A stretch of DNA of 64,000 nucleotides from RBG-13-51-18 sp963739395 (GTDB lineage Bacteria; Chloroflexota; Dehalococcoidia; Dehalococcoidales; RBG-16-60-22), in assembly GCA_963739395.1 (NCBI GenBank), contig CAVUAE010000001.1:1302001-1366000 (forward strand). Direction: 5' to 3'. Positions 42,104 through 50,560 of this stretch are shown here, one piece after another (positions within the stretch are counted from its first letter, which is position 1; each line of letters opens with the position of its first letter). A model generated the notes under the pieces. The model had not been told where the DNA came from. It was given only the letters and a program-made list of their open reading frames with translations, and searched no databases. A program made the position numbers and the translations under genes.

Positions 42104-42472
42104 TTATAATACTTCCGGCGCTAGAGAAACAATTTTGGTGTATTGCTTATCTCTAAGTTCTCTTGCCACCGGGCCGAAAATACGTGTCCCTTTAGGATTA
42201 TTCTTATCGCTAAGAATTACTGCCGCATTTTCGTCGAATCTAATATATGAACCGTCAGGCCGCCGGAACGGAAATGACGTACGCACGACGACCGCACGGA
42301 CGACGTCGCCTTTTTTAGTCGCGGCATTGGGTATCGCTTTTTTGACCGAGGCAACAATCGTATCTCCGAGATAAGCATATTGCCGTCGGCTGCCGCCGAG
42401 GACGTTGATGCACATAATCTCTCGCGCCCCGGAATTATCCGCCACTTTTAATCTGCTATTCATCTGAATCAT
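42104..42472 (-). CDS. rplN: 50S ribosomal protein L14
   Basis: The 122-residue product starts MIQMNSRLKVADNSGAREIM and has RPDGSYIRFDENAAVILSDK and PKGTRIFGPVARELRDKQYT, the L14 signatures. It lies at the subunit interface. It follows rpsQ by 17 bases. Confidence 0.97.
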   Translation of the reverse strand: MIQMNSRLKVADNSGAREIMCINVLGGSRRQYAYLGDTIVASVKKAIPNAATKKGDVVRAVVVRTSFPFRRPDGSYIRFDENAAVILSDKNNPKGTRIFGPVARELRDKQYTKIVSLAPEVL

Positions 42473-42489
42473 GTTAGTATCCCTAAATC

Positions 42490-42774
42490 CTAGGTTGTTA
42501 TTTCTTCCGGTTTAATCTCGGCTACTTCGCCTTTGGTCAATATCTCTACCACGCGCCATCTCTTAAGCTTGGAAAGAGGGCGTGTTTCCTCGATTTTTAC
42601 CGTATCGCCCATCTTACTCTTGTTCTCTTCATCGTGGGCGTAGTACTTTACCACTCTACGGATAGTTTTCTTGTACAGCGGATGGCGTCGGGGCGTATCA
42701 ACGGCAATGATTACCGTTTTATTCATTTTATCGCCCACAACCCTGCCGATCCTGACTTTACGCTTTGCTTCCAT
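42490..42774 (-). CDS. rpsQ: 30S ribosomal protein S17
   Basis: The 94-residue product has the OB fold: GRVVGDKMNKTVIIAVDTPR, HPLYKKTIRRVVKYYAHDEE and IEETRPLSKLKRWRVVEIL. A short acidic C-terminal stretch extends beyond the core. It follows rpmC by 11 bases. Confidence 0.97.
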   Translation of the reverse strand: MEAKRKVRIGRVVGDKMNKTVIIAVDTPRRHPLYKKTIRRVVKYYAHDEENKSKMGDTVKIEETRPLSKLKRWRVVEILTKGEVAEIKPEEITT

Positions 42775-42785
42775 ATTTACCTATC

Positions 42786-42986
42786 CTATCTGATGCCAAA
42801 TTGTTTTTCACTGATGAGTGTCTTTAAAGTGGCGATCTTCCGTTTCACCCTTCTCACCTCGCGGTGATTCACCAGCTGCTTGGTGGAGAGGCGCAAGCGG
42901 AGATTAAACAACTCCTGGTGCGTATCTTCCAGCTGCTTTTGCAGGGCTGGAATATCCATCGCTCTAAATTCGTCAAGTTTCGCCAC
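42786..42986 (-). CDS. rpmC: 50S ribosomal protein L29
   Basis: The 66-residue, mostly helical product has LQKQLEDTHQELFNLRLRLS and HREVRRVKRKIATLKTLISE. It lies at the exit of the peptide tunnel. It follows rplP by nine bases. Confidence 0.96.
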   Translation of the reverse strand: MAKLDEFRAMDIPALQKQLEDTHQELFNLRLRLSTKQLVNHREVRRVKRKIATLKTLISEKQFGIR

Positions 42987-42995
42987 GTTAACTCC

Positions 42996-43436
42996 CTACT
43001 TTGCCGTTTCACCGCTTGTTGTAGCCAGTGATTCTTTAAATATAAAACGAGTTCTCAAAGGCAGTTTATGCGCTGCCAGTATGATGGATTCCCTAGCTAA
43101 TTTTTCCCCGACCCCCGCCATTTCAAACATAATTCTGCCAGGTTTGATGACGGCTACCCAGTGGTCGGGTAAGCCTTTGCCGCTACCCATACGGGTTTCC
43201 GCCGGTTTTTTGGTGGCAGGTTTATCTGGGAAAACGCGTATCCATACCTGACCGCCGCGGCGAATATGACGCGTGATAGCACGTCGCGCGGCTTCAAGCT
43301 GGGCGCTGGTTACCCAGGCCGATTCCATTGCCTGGAGACCATAATCGCCATAATTTAGCGTATTGCCCGAATGAGCGGCGCCTTTCATGCTGCCCCTTTG
43401 AGCCTTACGATATTTTACACGTTTAGGCTGTGTCAT
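42996..43436 (-). CDS. rplP: 50S ribosomal protein L16
   Basis: The 146-residue product has MTQPKRVKYRKAQRGSMKGA, YGLQAMESAWVTSAQLEAAR and the loop ETRMGSGKGLPDHWVAVIKP, all typical of L16 near the A-site. Its start overlaps the end of rpsC by 14 bases. Confidence 0.97.
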   Translation of the reverse strand: MTQPKRVKYRKAQRGSMKGAAHSGNTLNYGDYGLQAMESAWVTSAQLEAARRAITRHIRRGGQVWIRVFPDKPATKKPAETRMGSGKGLPDHWVAVIKPGRIMFEMAGVGEKLARESIILAAHKLPLRTRFIFKESLATTSGETAK

Positions 43437-44520
43437 CCTGGCCCTCTTCCTTCTTTTTGGCTGCAGTCTTTGGTTTTTTAGTAGCTTTTACTTCGCCTTC
43501 TGCTGTTTCAGTCGCTTTTTGCTTCTTCTTAGGTGCTGCAGCTTTCTCAGTAGGTTTTTTAGCCTCGGCTGATTTCGCAGCTTTTTTCGCCTTTGGTTTA
43601 GCCGGCTTGTCCTCTTTAGAGGGTTTTTCTTCTGGCTCTGCCGCAGGGGTTGCCTTAGCCGCTTTGGCTGGTTTTTCCTTAGGCTTTGCGGCAGGGGTTG
43701 CCTTAGCCGCTTTAGCCGGTTTTTCTTTCGGTTCTGCTACAGAGACAGCTTTTTCTGCTTTAACCGGTATTTCTTCTGCCGCAACGGCAGTAGCCGCTTT
43801 TATCGCGGCTTCAATCGGTTTTTCAACCTGGAGGGCTGCTGCGGGTTCAACCGCTGCTTCGGCAGGCTTCGCCTCGGCTTCAGCCACCCTCGTTTCGGGC
43901 AGCACCTGTCCTTTATATATCCAAACCTTTACGCCGATGCGTCCCAAAGTGGTATGCGCCTCGGTAAAACCATAATCAATATCCGCCCGCAGCGTATGGA
44001 GAGGCACCTGCCCCTCACGCGATGTCTGGCGACGGGCGATTTCGGCGTTAGCCAGTCTACCGGCGACGCTTACTTTAATACCTTTGGCGCCGGACTGAGT
44101 AGTGCGGAAAATAGCCTGTTTCATAGCGCGTCGATAAGCCACACGACGCTCAATCTGTTCCGCCACCGACCTCGCCACTAAATAAGCATCCAGTTCCGGT
44201 TGGCGAATTTCCTGTATATTCAAACGTATTTTTTTACCGATAAGCGTTTCTAAATGCTGCCGCATCTCATCCACTCTTTGTCCGCCCCTCCCGATAACGA
44301 TGCCCGGTCGGGCGGTATGTAAGGTGATAGTTACGTCTTTAGCCTGGCGGTCGATTTCTACTAATGAAATACCGGCTTCGGGGTACTTCGCTTTAATATA
44401 TTCCCGGAGCTTATTATCTTCCTGGATAAACTCGGCATAATGAGCTTCACTATACCATTTCGACTGCCAGTCTTTTATAACCCCAAGCCTGAATCCTATC
44501 GGATGAACTTTATGGCCCAA
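43423..44520 (-). CDS. rpsC: 30S ribosomal protein S3 with a long Ala/Lys/Pro/Glu tail
   Basis: Residues 1-210 are a normal S3: MGHKVHPIGFRLGVIKDWQS, the KH domain with RPGIVIGRGGQRVDEMR, and the C-terminal domain with IARRQTSREGQVPLHTLRAD up to VWIYKGQVLPE. About 155 further residues follow, made almost only of Ala, Lys, Pro, Glu and Thr, with a two-copy 16-residue unit encoded at 43643-43738. Most S3 proteins end near residue 210-240. The tail is in frame and the next gene, rplP, starts inside it, so it is real coding sequence. It should be disordered and might bind RNA or partners; its role is unknown. Confidence 0.95.
   Translation of the reverse strand: MGHKVHPIGFRLGVIKDWQSKWYSEAHYAEFIQEDNKLREYIKAKYPEAGISLVEIDRQAKDVTITLHTARPGIVIGRGGQRVDEMRQHLETLIGKKIRLNIQEIRQPELDAYLVARSVAEQIERRVAYRRAMKQAIFRTTQSGAKGIKVSVAGRLANAEIARRQTSREGQVPLHTLRADIDYGFTEAHTTLGRIGVKVWIYKGQVLPETRVAEAEAKPAEAAVEPAAALQVEKPIEAAIKAATAVAAEEIPVKAEKAVSVAEPKEKPAKAAKATPAAKPKEKPAKAAKATPAAEPEEKPSKEDKPAKPKAKKAAKSAEAKKPTEKAAAPKKKQKATETAEGEVKATKKPKTAAKKKEEGQDDTA
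43643..43738. repeat. Two-copy 48-bp tandem repeat in the rpsC tail
   Basis: The units at 43643-43690 and 43691-43738 both begin GCAGGGGTTGCCTTAGCCGC. They are nearly identical over the first 36 bases or so and encode 16-residue copies of the S3 tail. Confidence 0.8.
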
Positions 44521-44859
44521 TTAGACCTCCTGTTCCGCAACTATCACGGTAATATGGCTGGAATTTTTACGTATAGGACTTGCCCTTCCTCTCGACCGTG
44601 CCTTAAAACGGCGCATGCTGCGCGCTACATCAACGTATATTTTCACTATCTTAAGGTTAACGGGGTCCATCTGAAAGTTGTTTTCGGCATTCGCCACAGC
44701 TGACCTTACTACCTTGGCGAGGAACCTTGCTTTAGGCGTATGTGTATACCGGAGCATGTTCAATGCCTCATCAACCATTTTACCCCGCACCATATTCACC
44801 AGCGGACGCACCTTGCTGGCGGGTAAACCGGTGTCTTTAGCTATTGCTTTTACTTCCAC
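44521..44859 (-). CDS. rplV: 50S ribosomal protein L22
   Basis: The 112-residue product has LPASKVRPLVNMVRGKMVDE, ANAENNFQMDPVNLKIVKI and the beta-hairpin RRFKARSRGRASPIRKNSSH, which lines the exit tunnel. It abuts the rpsC start. Confidence 0.97.
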   Translation of the reverse strand: MEVKAIAKDTGLPASKVRPLVNMVRGKMVDEALNMLRYTHTPKARFLAKVVRSAVANAENNFQMDPVNLKIVKIYVDVARSMRRFKARSRGRASPIRKNSSHITVIVAEQEV

Positions 44860-44879
44860 TTTTTAATACCTTATCTTTA

Positions 44880-45185
44880 TTACTCTGCTGGGGTCGTTGT
44901 TGTTGTCGTCGCTTCTTCTTCCGCTACTCTAATGCCATGTCCTCTAAATATACGGGTCGGAGCGAATTCACCCAGTTTATGGCCCACCATGTTCTCGTTA
45001 ATGTAAATAGGCACATGTCGCCGGCCATCATGCACGCCGATAGTGAGTCCCACCATTTGCGGTAAAATGGTTGAGCTTCTCGCCCAGGTTTTAATCACTG
45101 TTTTCTTTCCGGAGCGTATCGCGGCATCTACTTTTTTCATCAGCTTTTCATTAACTGCTGGCCCTTTTTTAGTTGATCTAGACAT
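44880..45185 (-). CDS. rpsS: 30S ribosomal protein S19
   Basis: The 101-residue product has MSRSTKKGPAVNEKLMKKVD, IKTWARSSTILPQMVGLTIG and NENMVGHKLGEFAPTRIFRG. It ends with a short acidic and Thr-rich tail (EEEATTTTTTPAE) beyond the usual end. It follows rplB by 17 bases. Confidence 0.97.
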   Translation of the reverse strand: MSRSTKKGPAVNEKLMKKVDAAIRSGKKTVIKTWARSSTILPQMVGLTIGVHDGRRHVPIYINENMVGHKLGEFAPTRIFRGHGIRVAEEEATTTTTTPAE

Positions 45186-45202
45186 TTTTCCTCTTTACCT
45201 GC

Positions 45203-46030
45203 CTATTTACCTCTGCGTTTGATAATCATCCTATCGGAAGCCTTCGGCTTGCGTGTTTTATAACCGAGGGCTGGTTTACCCCAGGGCGTTTTCGGCCCGG
45301 GCATGCCTATAGGAGAACGTCCCTCACCGCCGCCATGAGGATGGTCACGCGGGGACATCGCCGAACCTCTAACGGTTGGTCGCCAACCCATATGGCGTCG
45401 GCGACCGGCTTTGCCCAGGCTGATATTCTGATGTTCCAGGTTGCCTATCTGACCGATGGTAGCAATGCATTCGGCAAGAATGCGGCGGATTTCACCGGAA
45501 GGCAGTCTTACTAATACATAATCGCCTTCTTTAACCATCAGTTGCGCCGAACCGCCGGCGCTGCGTACCAGCTGACCGCCTCTCCCTTTTTGTACTTCGA
45601 CATTATGTATCTCAATGCCCGTCGGCATATTTTTCATAGGCATGGAATTACCGGGTTTAATCTCGGCGTTATTGCCGGCCATTACCGTATCGCCTACTTT
45701 AAGACTGACCGGAGCGATGATATAGCGTTTTTCTCCGTCCTTATAATGTATCAGGGCGATACGCGCCGTGCGGTTGGGGTCATATTCAATCGCCGCCACT
45801 ATGCCGGGAATATCAAGCTTATCACGCTTAAAATCGATGATGCGAAGGTTCCGCTTTTCGCCACCACCGCGATGTCGTACGGTAACCTTGCCACTGGCGT
45901 TGCGTCCGGCTTTGCTTCGCTTGGCGAGGAGGAGAGACTTTTCCGGCTTACCCTTCGTGATTTCATCGAAGGTATAGCCGCTCATATTGCGTCGGCCCGG
46001 CGAAGTTGGATGATATACTTTTATAGCCAC
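45203..46030 (-). CDS. rplB: 50S ribosomal protein L2
   Basis: The 275-residue product has GRNASGKVTVRHRGGGEKRN and, near the C-terminus, RGSAMSPRDHPHGGGEGRSP with the His conserved near the peptidyl transferase centre. Length is normal. It follows rplW by 18 bases. Confidence 0.98.
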   Translation of the reverse strand: MAIKVYHPTSPGRRNMSGYTFDEITKGKPEKSLLLAKRSKAGRNASGKVTVRHRGGGEKRNLRIIDFKRDKLDIPGIVAAIEYDPNRTARIALIHYKDGEKRYIIAPVSLKVGDTVMAGNNAEIKPGNSMPMKNMPTGIEIHNVEVQKGRGGQLVRSAGGSAQLMVKEGDYVLVRLPSGEIRRILAECIATIGQIGNLEHQNISLGKAGRRRHMGWRPTVRGSAMSPRDHPHGGGEGRSPIGMPGPKTPWGKPALGYKTRKPKASDRMIIKRRGK

Positions 46031-46048
46031 CTGGCTTCCCCTTTCCTA

Positions 46049-46333
46049 TTAAACACCTTCAAAATACTCAATCTTATCCCCTGGCTGGAGGGTAACAATA
46101 GCTTTTTTCCAGGGATTGGTACGCACGATACGCCGCCCCATCCTTTTTTGCTTGCCTCGCATGGTGATGACGTTTATTCCTGTAACCTTGACTTTAAAAG
46201 CCGTTTCAACAGCTTTTTGTATCATCGTCTTGTTAGCCCCGTCGGCAACCTCGAAGACGTATTTATTCATCGTCTGCAGCGCCGTATTCTTTTCAGTCAC
46301 TAGCGGACGGCGCAGCACCTCATACAGATGCAT
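46049..46333 (-). CDS. rplW: 50S ribosomal protein L23
   Basis: The 94-residue product starts MHLYEVLRRPLVTEKNTAL and has YVFEVADGANKTMIQKAVET and NVITMRGKQKRMGRR. The ATG at 46333 is chosen over an upstream in-frame start because AAGGGGG precedes it. It overlaps the end of rplD by 14 bases. L23 docks trigger factor and SRP at the tunnel exit. Confidence 0.95.
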   Translation of the reverse strand: MHLYEVLRRPLVTEKNTALQTMNKYVFEVADGANKTMIQKAVETAFKVKVTGINVITMRGKQKRMGRRIVRTNPWKKAIVTLQPGDKIEYFEGV

Positions 46334-46976
46334 CTTTACCCCCTTGATTAGCCCCATTGCCCCATAACTCTTCCGCGGTGCGAACGGCAGCCTCGGTCAT
46401 TAAAAGAGTTTTATGGGACGTGATATCCAGTATATTAAGCACGCTGGCGGGCATGGTGGTAATAGCCGGAATATTACGGGCGGATAAAATTACATTTTCC
46501 TCCGGTTTCTGGGTGACGATTAGCGTGGAGGATTCAATATTTAAAGCATTAAGTACCTCTAACATTTTTTTCGTTTTCGCTTCAGTGAAGTTGAAGGCAT
46601 CGATAATTTTTAAATCGCCTCCTCCAACTTTAGAAGAAAGGACGCACTTTAAAGCTAAGCGACGTAATTTCTTGGGTATCGACTGTCGATAATCCCTTGG
46701 TTTAGGTCCGAAAGCCGTGCCGCCGCCGCGTCGAGTCGGGGATTTTTTGCTGCCGGCGCGGGCATTGCCTGTGCCTTTCTGGCGGTAGAGTTTCTTCGTG
46801 CTGCCAACTACTTCGCCGCGGGTTTTAGTAGCAGCAGTACCCTGACGGGCGTTAGCCTGCATGCCTACCATTACCTGATGGACGACCGCCTCATTAAACG
46901 GCACGTCGAAAATATCGTCACTTATCTTAATTTTCCGGACTTCTTCTCCGGCGAGATTATAAACCGAAACCTGCAC
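46320..46976 (-). CDS. rplD: 50S ribosomal protein L4
   Basis: The 218-residue product has ANARQGTAATKTRGEVVGST and KLYRQKGTGNARAGSKKSPT, then GGGTAFGPKPRDYRQSIPKK, the L4 extended loop near the exit tunnel. L4 represses the S10 operon in some bacteria; whether it does so here is unknown. It follows rplC by four bases. Confidence 0.97.
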   Translation of the reverse strand: MQVSVYNLAGEEVRKIKISDDIFDVPFNEAVVHQVMVGMQANARQGTAATKTRGEVVGSTKKLYRQKGTGNARAGSKKSPTRRGGGTAFGPKPRDYRQSIPKKLRRLALKCVLSSKVGGGDLKIIDAFNFTEAKTKKMLEVLNALNIESSTLIVTQKPEENVILSARNIPAITTMPASVLNILDITSHKTLLMTEAAVRTAEELWGNGANQGGKDASV

Positions 46977-46980
46977 TTTA

Positions 46981-47610
46981 CTACTTCTCCCTCTTGGACT
47001 TTTCTATTACTAAAAGACCATTAGTCATACCGGGCACTGCCCCTTTAATCAATAACAGATTACGGGTTGGGTCTGCCTCCACTACCTCCAGATTACTTAC
47101 GGTGACACGCGCGTCGCCCATATGCCCTGCCATACGGAGTCCCTTATAAACCCGACCGGGGCTGGTGTTAGAACCGACGGAACCCGGCGCGCGCCATCTA
47201 TCGGATTGGCCGTGAGTTTTAGGTCCGCCCCGGAAATGATAGCGTTTAACGCCCCCGGCGAACCCTTTACCTTTACTTATCCCGCAAACATTGATAATGT
47301 CTCCAGCTTTAAAGACACTTACGTCTATTTTCTGGCCGGCTTCAAGTTTTTGGCCTTCGTCTAATCTTATTTCCCGCATATACTTAAATTTGACCGGCGT
47401 TTTTTCTTTAGCCTTGCCTTTTTTATGACTCTTTTGTCGTTTAACTTCCCCGAAGCCGAGCTGCACAGCGTTATAGCCTTCATTGGCCACGGTTTTTACT
47501 TGCGTTACCGTACAAGGTCCGGCTTCAACGGCAGTGATGGCTTCAGACTGTCCGCCTTTGCTGTATACCTGGGTCATGCCTAATTTTTTACCTAAAATTC
47601 CAATAGTCAT
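46981..47610 (-). CDS. rplC: 50S ribosomal protein L3
   Basis: The 209-residue product starts MTIGILGKKLGMTQVYSKGG and has FRGGPKTHGQSDRWRAPGSV and PGRVYKGLRMAGHMGDARVT. The ATG at 47610 gives the normal length; a TTG five codons upstream is also in frame. It follows rpsJ by 17 bases. Confidence 0.96.
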   Translation of the reverse strand: MTIGILGKKLGMTQVYSKGGQSEAITAVEAGPCTVTQVKTVANEGYNAVQLGFGEVKRQKSHKKGKAKEKTPVKFKYMREIRLDEGQKLEAGQKIDVSVFKAGDIINVCGISKGKGFAGGVKRYHFRGGPKTHGQSDRWRAPGSVGSNTSPGRVYKGLRMAGHMGDARVTVSNLEVVEADPTRNLLLIKGAVPGMTNGLLVIEKSKREK

Positions 47611-47627
47611 AATTTTACCAATCAAAA

Positions 47628-47936
47628 TTACAGTTTAATATCTATTTCCACTCCCGAAGGCAGGTTTAATTTCGTCAACGCGTCGATGGTTTTCGAAGTA
47701 GTCTCGACGATGTCGATAAGGCGTTTATGCGTTCTTATCTCGAACTGCTCTTGCGAGTCCTTATCAATAAATGGGGAGCGGATAACGCTGAATTTCTGGA
47801 TGCGTGTCGGTAGCGGTACTGGTCCAACCGCCACGGCGCCCGTACTCTCCACTGCTTCTAAAATTTGCCGAGCTGATAGGTCAACTACCTTGTGGTCGTA
47901 GCCCTTTAGTTTAATGCGGATTTTCTGTTTAGCCAT
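47628..47936 (-). CDS. rpsJ: 30S ribosomal protein S10
   Basis: The 102-residue product has KQKIRIKLKGYDHKVVDLS, VGPVPLPTRIQKFSVIRSP and THKRLIDIVETTSKTIDAL, as in NusE/S10. S10 also acts in antitermination with NusB. Its start overlaps the end of fusA by eight bases; tuf, often found between them, is missing here. Confidence 0.97.
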   Translation of the reverse strand: MAKQKIRIKLKGYDHKVVDLSARQILEAVESTGAVAVGPVPLPTRIQKFSVIRSPFIDKDSQEQFEIRTHKRLIDIVETTSKTIDALTKLNLPSGVEIDIKL

Positions 47937-50082
47937 TTTTCCTGCCTACAGCCTTTTCTATAATTTCCTCCGTCTTTTCCGAAGGGAGTTGCTCGTAATT
48001 ATGAAATTCCAGCGAATGCGTCGCTCTGCCTTGTGTCAGCGACCGCAGACTGGTGGCGTACCCGAAGGATTCCGCCATGGGTATCAGACAATGGATGATA
48101 AAAGTATCGCCCTGCGGGTCGATTTTGCCGATGCGACCGCGCCTGGAGTTAAGGTCGCCGATGATATCTCCCAGGAACTGCTCCGGCGTGACTACTTCCA
48201 GTTTCATAATTGGCTCTAATAGAACGGGCTTGCCCTTCCTGACGCCCTCTTTTAGAGCTATCGAACCAGCCATTTTAAAAGCCATTTCAGAAGAATCGAC
48301 TTCATGGTAGCTGCCGTCAAAAAGTGTCGCTTTGACATCCACTACCGGATAGCCGGCAAGAACGCCGGTTTCCATGGCTTCTTTGATGCCAGCCTTGACC
48401 GGGGTAATATACTCACGCGGTATCGTCGCGCCTTTAATAGCGTCGACAAACTCAAAGCCTTTGCCGCGGGGCTGCGGCTCGAATTTAACTTCCACCACGC
48501 CATATTGTCCGTGGCCGCCTGTTTGGCGAACGAACTTGCCTACGGCTTCAACCGACGCGGTAATCGTCTCTTTATAGGCGACGCGCGGCTGCCCGACTTT
48601 AACGCCGACATTAAATTCACGGATAAGTCGGCTGGTGAGAACTTCTAAGTGAAGCTCGCCCATGCCGGAGATAATTGTCTGACCGGTTTCTTCATTATAA
48701 GTAACTTTAAAGGTGGGGTCTTCTTCGGTGAGTTTTTGCAGGGATTCGCCCATTTTATCCTGGTCGGCTCTGGTCTTGGGCTCGATGGCTACGGAGATGA
48801 CGGGTTCGGGGAAGCGGATGGATTCGAGAATAATGGCTTTAGAACGTTCGCAAAGTGTATCGCCGGTAAAGGTATTTTTTAGTCCCAGCGTGGCGACGAT
48901 GGCGCCGGCATCGGCGGAAGTGATGTCCTCACGGTGGTTAGCATGCATCAGTAGGAGACGTCCGATACGTTCCGGCCTTTCCCGAACGGAATTATAAACC
49001 TGTGCGCCTACTTTTACCTTACCGGAATATACTCTAAAATAAACCAGCCGTCCGACAAAGGGGTCGGTAACCACTTTAAAAGCCAGCGCGGCGAAAGGAG
49101 CGTCATCGCTAGCTTCGCGGGTAACTCTATGGCCGGTTTTCGTATCAATACCCTCTACAGGAGGTACTTCAAGCGGGGAGGGGAGATAATCTACTACGGC
49201 ATCCAGCATTTTTTGAATGCCCATATTTTTTAATGCGCTGCCGCAAATAACAGGCACACCTTTAATATTTAAAGTAACCCTTCTTAAAGCTTGCCTTAGT
49301 GCTTCAGGTTCTACTTTATGACCTTCGATAAAAGCGACCATCATATCATCGTCATGTTCGGCGACTTTAGCGATTAAATGCTGTCGCGCTTCGGCTGCTT
49401 TAGTTGTTTCATTTTGGGGAATCGGGATTTCTTCCGGTTCAACATCGGGGTCGTTGCTAAAACGCCAGGCTTTATTTTCGACTAAATCAACGACGCCATT
49501 AAAATTTTCCTCGGCGCCTAGTGGATACTGAATGGGGAGGGGAGTGGCTTGGAGGCGTGTTTCTATCATGGAAATCGTCCGAATGAAGTTAGAGCCCACG
49601 CTATCCATTTTATTGATATAACAAATGCGCGGCACCTTATATCTATCTGCCTGTCGCCAGACTGTTTCCGATTGCGCTTCAACGCCGGAAACAGCATCAA
49701 AAACAACGACACCGCCATCAAGAACTCTTAAGCTGCGTTCAACTTCGGCGGTGAAATCAACATGTCCCGGGGTATCGATAATATTAATACGGTGTTCTCG
49801 CCAGTAGCAGGTCGTGGCGGCGGCGGTAATGGTAATACCGCGTTCCCGCTCCTGGTCCATCCAGTCCATAACAGCGGTACCCTCATGTACCTCGCCCAGT
49901 TTATAGGTCTTACCGGTATAATAGAGTATCCTCTCGGTGACGGTCGTCTTGCCGGCATCGATATGGGCAATAATGCCAATGTTCCGAATATCTTCCAGAG
50001 GAAATTCTCTGGAACTTTTATTCTCTCCGGTAACCATTTTATTTACTTCAACACCGTTTGTAATCACCAAGTCCTTTACCAC
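47929..50082 (-). CDS. fusA: Elongation factor G
   Basis: The 717-residue product moves tRNAs and mRNA on the ribosome with GTP. G1 is AHIDAGKTTVTERIL, the switch II region is DTPGHVDFTAEVERSLRVLD, and NKMDSVGSNF is the guanine motif. Domains II to V follow, including GMGELHLEVLTSRLIREFNV. The start is uncertain: GTG at 50082 overlaps rpsG by seven bases, a GTG at 50067 has AAAGGA in front, and MVTGENKSS is a third option. The first about 30 residues are not conserved. Confidence 0.97.
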   Translation of the reverse strand: MVKDLVITNGVEVNKMVTGENKSSREFPLEDIRNIGIIAHIDAGKTTVTERILYYTGKTYKLGEVHEGTAVMDWMDQERERGITITAAATTCYWREHRINIIDTPGHVDFTAEVERSLRVLDGGVVVFDAVSGVEAQSETVWRQADRYKVPRICYINKMDSVGSNFIRTISMIETRLQATPLPIQYPLGAEENFNGVVDLVENKAWRFSNDPDVEPEEIPIPQNETTKAAEARQHLIAKVAEHDDDMMVAFIEGHKVEPEALRQALRRVTLNIKGVPVICGSALKNMGIQKMLDAVVDYLPSPLEVPPVEGIDTKTGHRVTREASDDAPFAALAFKVVTDPFVGRLVYFRVYSGKVKVGAQVYNSVRERPERIGRLLLMHANHREDITSADAGAIVATLGLKNTFTGDTLCERSKAIILESIRFPEPVISVAIEPKTRADQDKMGESLQKLTEEDPTFKVTYNEETGQTIISGMGELHLEVLTSRLIREFNVGVKVGQPRVAYKETITASVEAVGKFVRQTGGHGQYGVVEVKFEPQPRGKGFEFVDAIKGATIPREYITPVKAGIKEAMETGVLAGYPVVDVKATLFDGSYHEVDSSEMAFKMAGSIALKEGVRKGKPVLLEPIMKLEVVTPEQFLGDIIGDLNSRRGRIGKIDPQGDTFIIHCLIPMAESFGYATSLRSLTQGRATHSLEFHNYEQLPSEKTEEIIEKAVGRKNG

Positions 50083-50546
50083 CTATAATGTGCAAAGGCA
50101 CGGTTTGCCTCCGCCATTTTATGCGTATCCTCACGTTTTTTAATCGTATTGCCCTGTCCCTGGAAGGCTTCGGCAAGCTCATCGGCTAATTTTACATGCA
50201 TTGCCTTGCCTTTCCTGGATCGGGCAGCCTGAATCAGCCATGTTAACGCTAAAAAGAGTCCGCGGTCGGGAGCGACCTCCACCGGCACCTGATACGTTGC
50301 ACCGCCGACACGCCTCGGCTTGACCTGGAGGAGCGGTGTGGCGTTTTTTACTGCCTGTTCCAGCGCGGTTACCGGGTCTTTAGAGACTGTCTGTCCCAAC
50401 TTTTCCAGGGCGCCGTATACTATTTTTTCCGCGGTTCTTTTCTTCCCGCGCTCCATTATTTTCACTATTAACCGCGAAACGGTAGTGCTGCGATATTTCG
50501 CGTCGGGTATAATCTCTCTTTTGACTGATCTAGCTCTTCTTGCCAT
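50076..50546 (-). CDS. rpsG: 30S ribosomal protein S7
   Basis: The 156-residue product has ARRARSVKREIIPDAKYRST, RRVGGATYQVPVEVAPDRGL and LADELAEAFQGQGNTIKKRE then HKMAEANRAFAHYRW. S7 starts assembly of the 30S head. It follows rpsL by 14 bases. Confidence 0.97.
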   Translation of the reverse strand: MARRARSVKREIIPDAKYRSTTVSRLIVKIMERGKKRTAEKIVYGALEKLGQTVSKDPVTALEQAVKNATPLLQVKPRRVGGATYQVPVEVAPDRGLFLALTWLIQAARSRKGKAMHVKLADELAEAFQGQGNTIKKREDTHKMAEANRAFAHYRW

Positions 50547-50560
50547 ATTAATTCCTCATG

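Noticed and set aside
43430..43975. Plus-strand frame of 181 codons opposite the rpsC tail
   Set aside because: It exists only because the low-complexity Ala/Lys/Pro codons read as open in the opposite strand. The rpsC frame carries the conserved S3 core and is kept.
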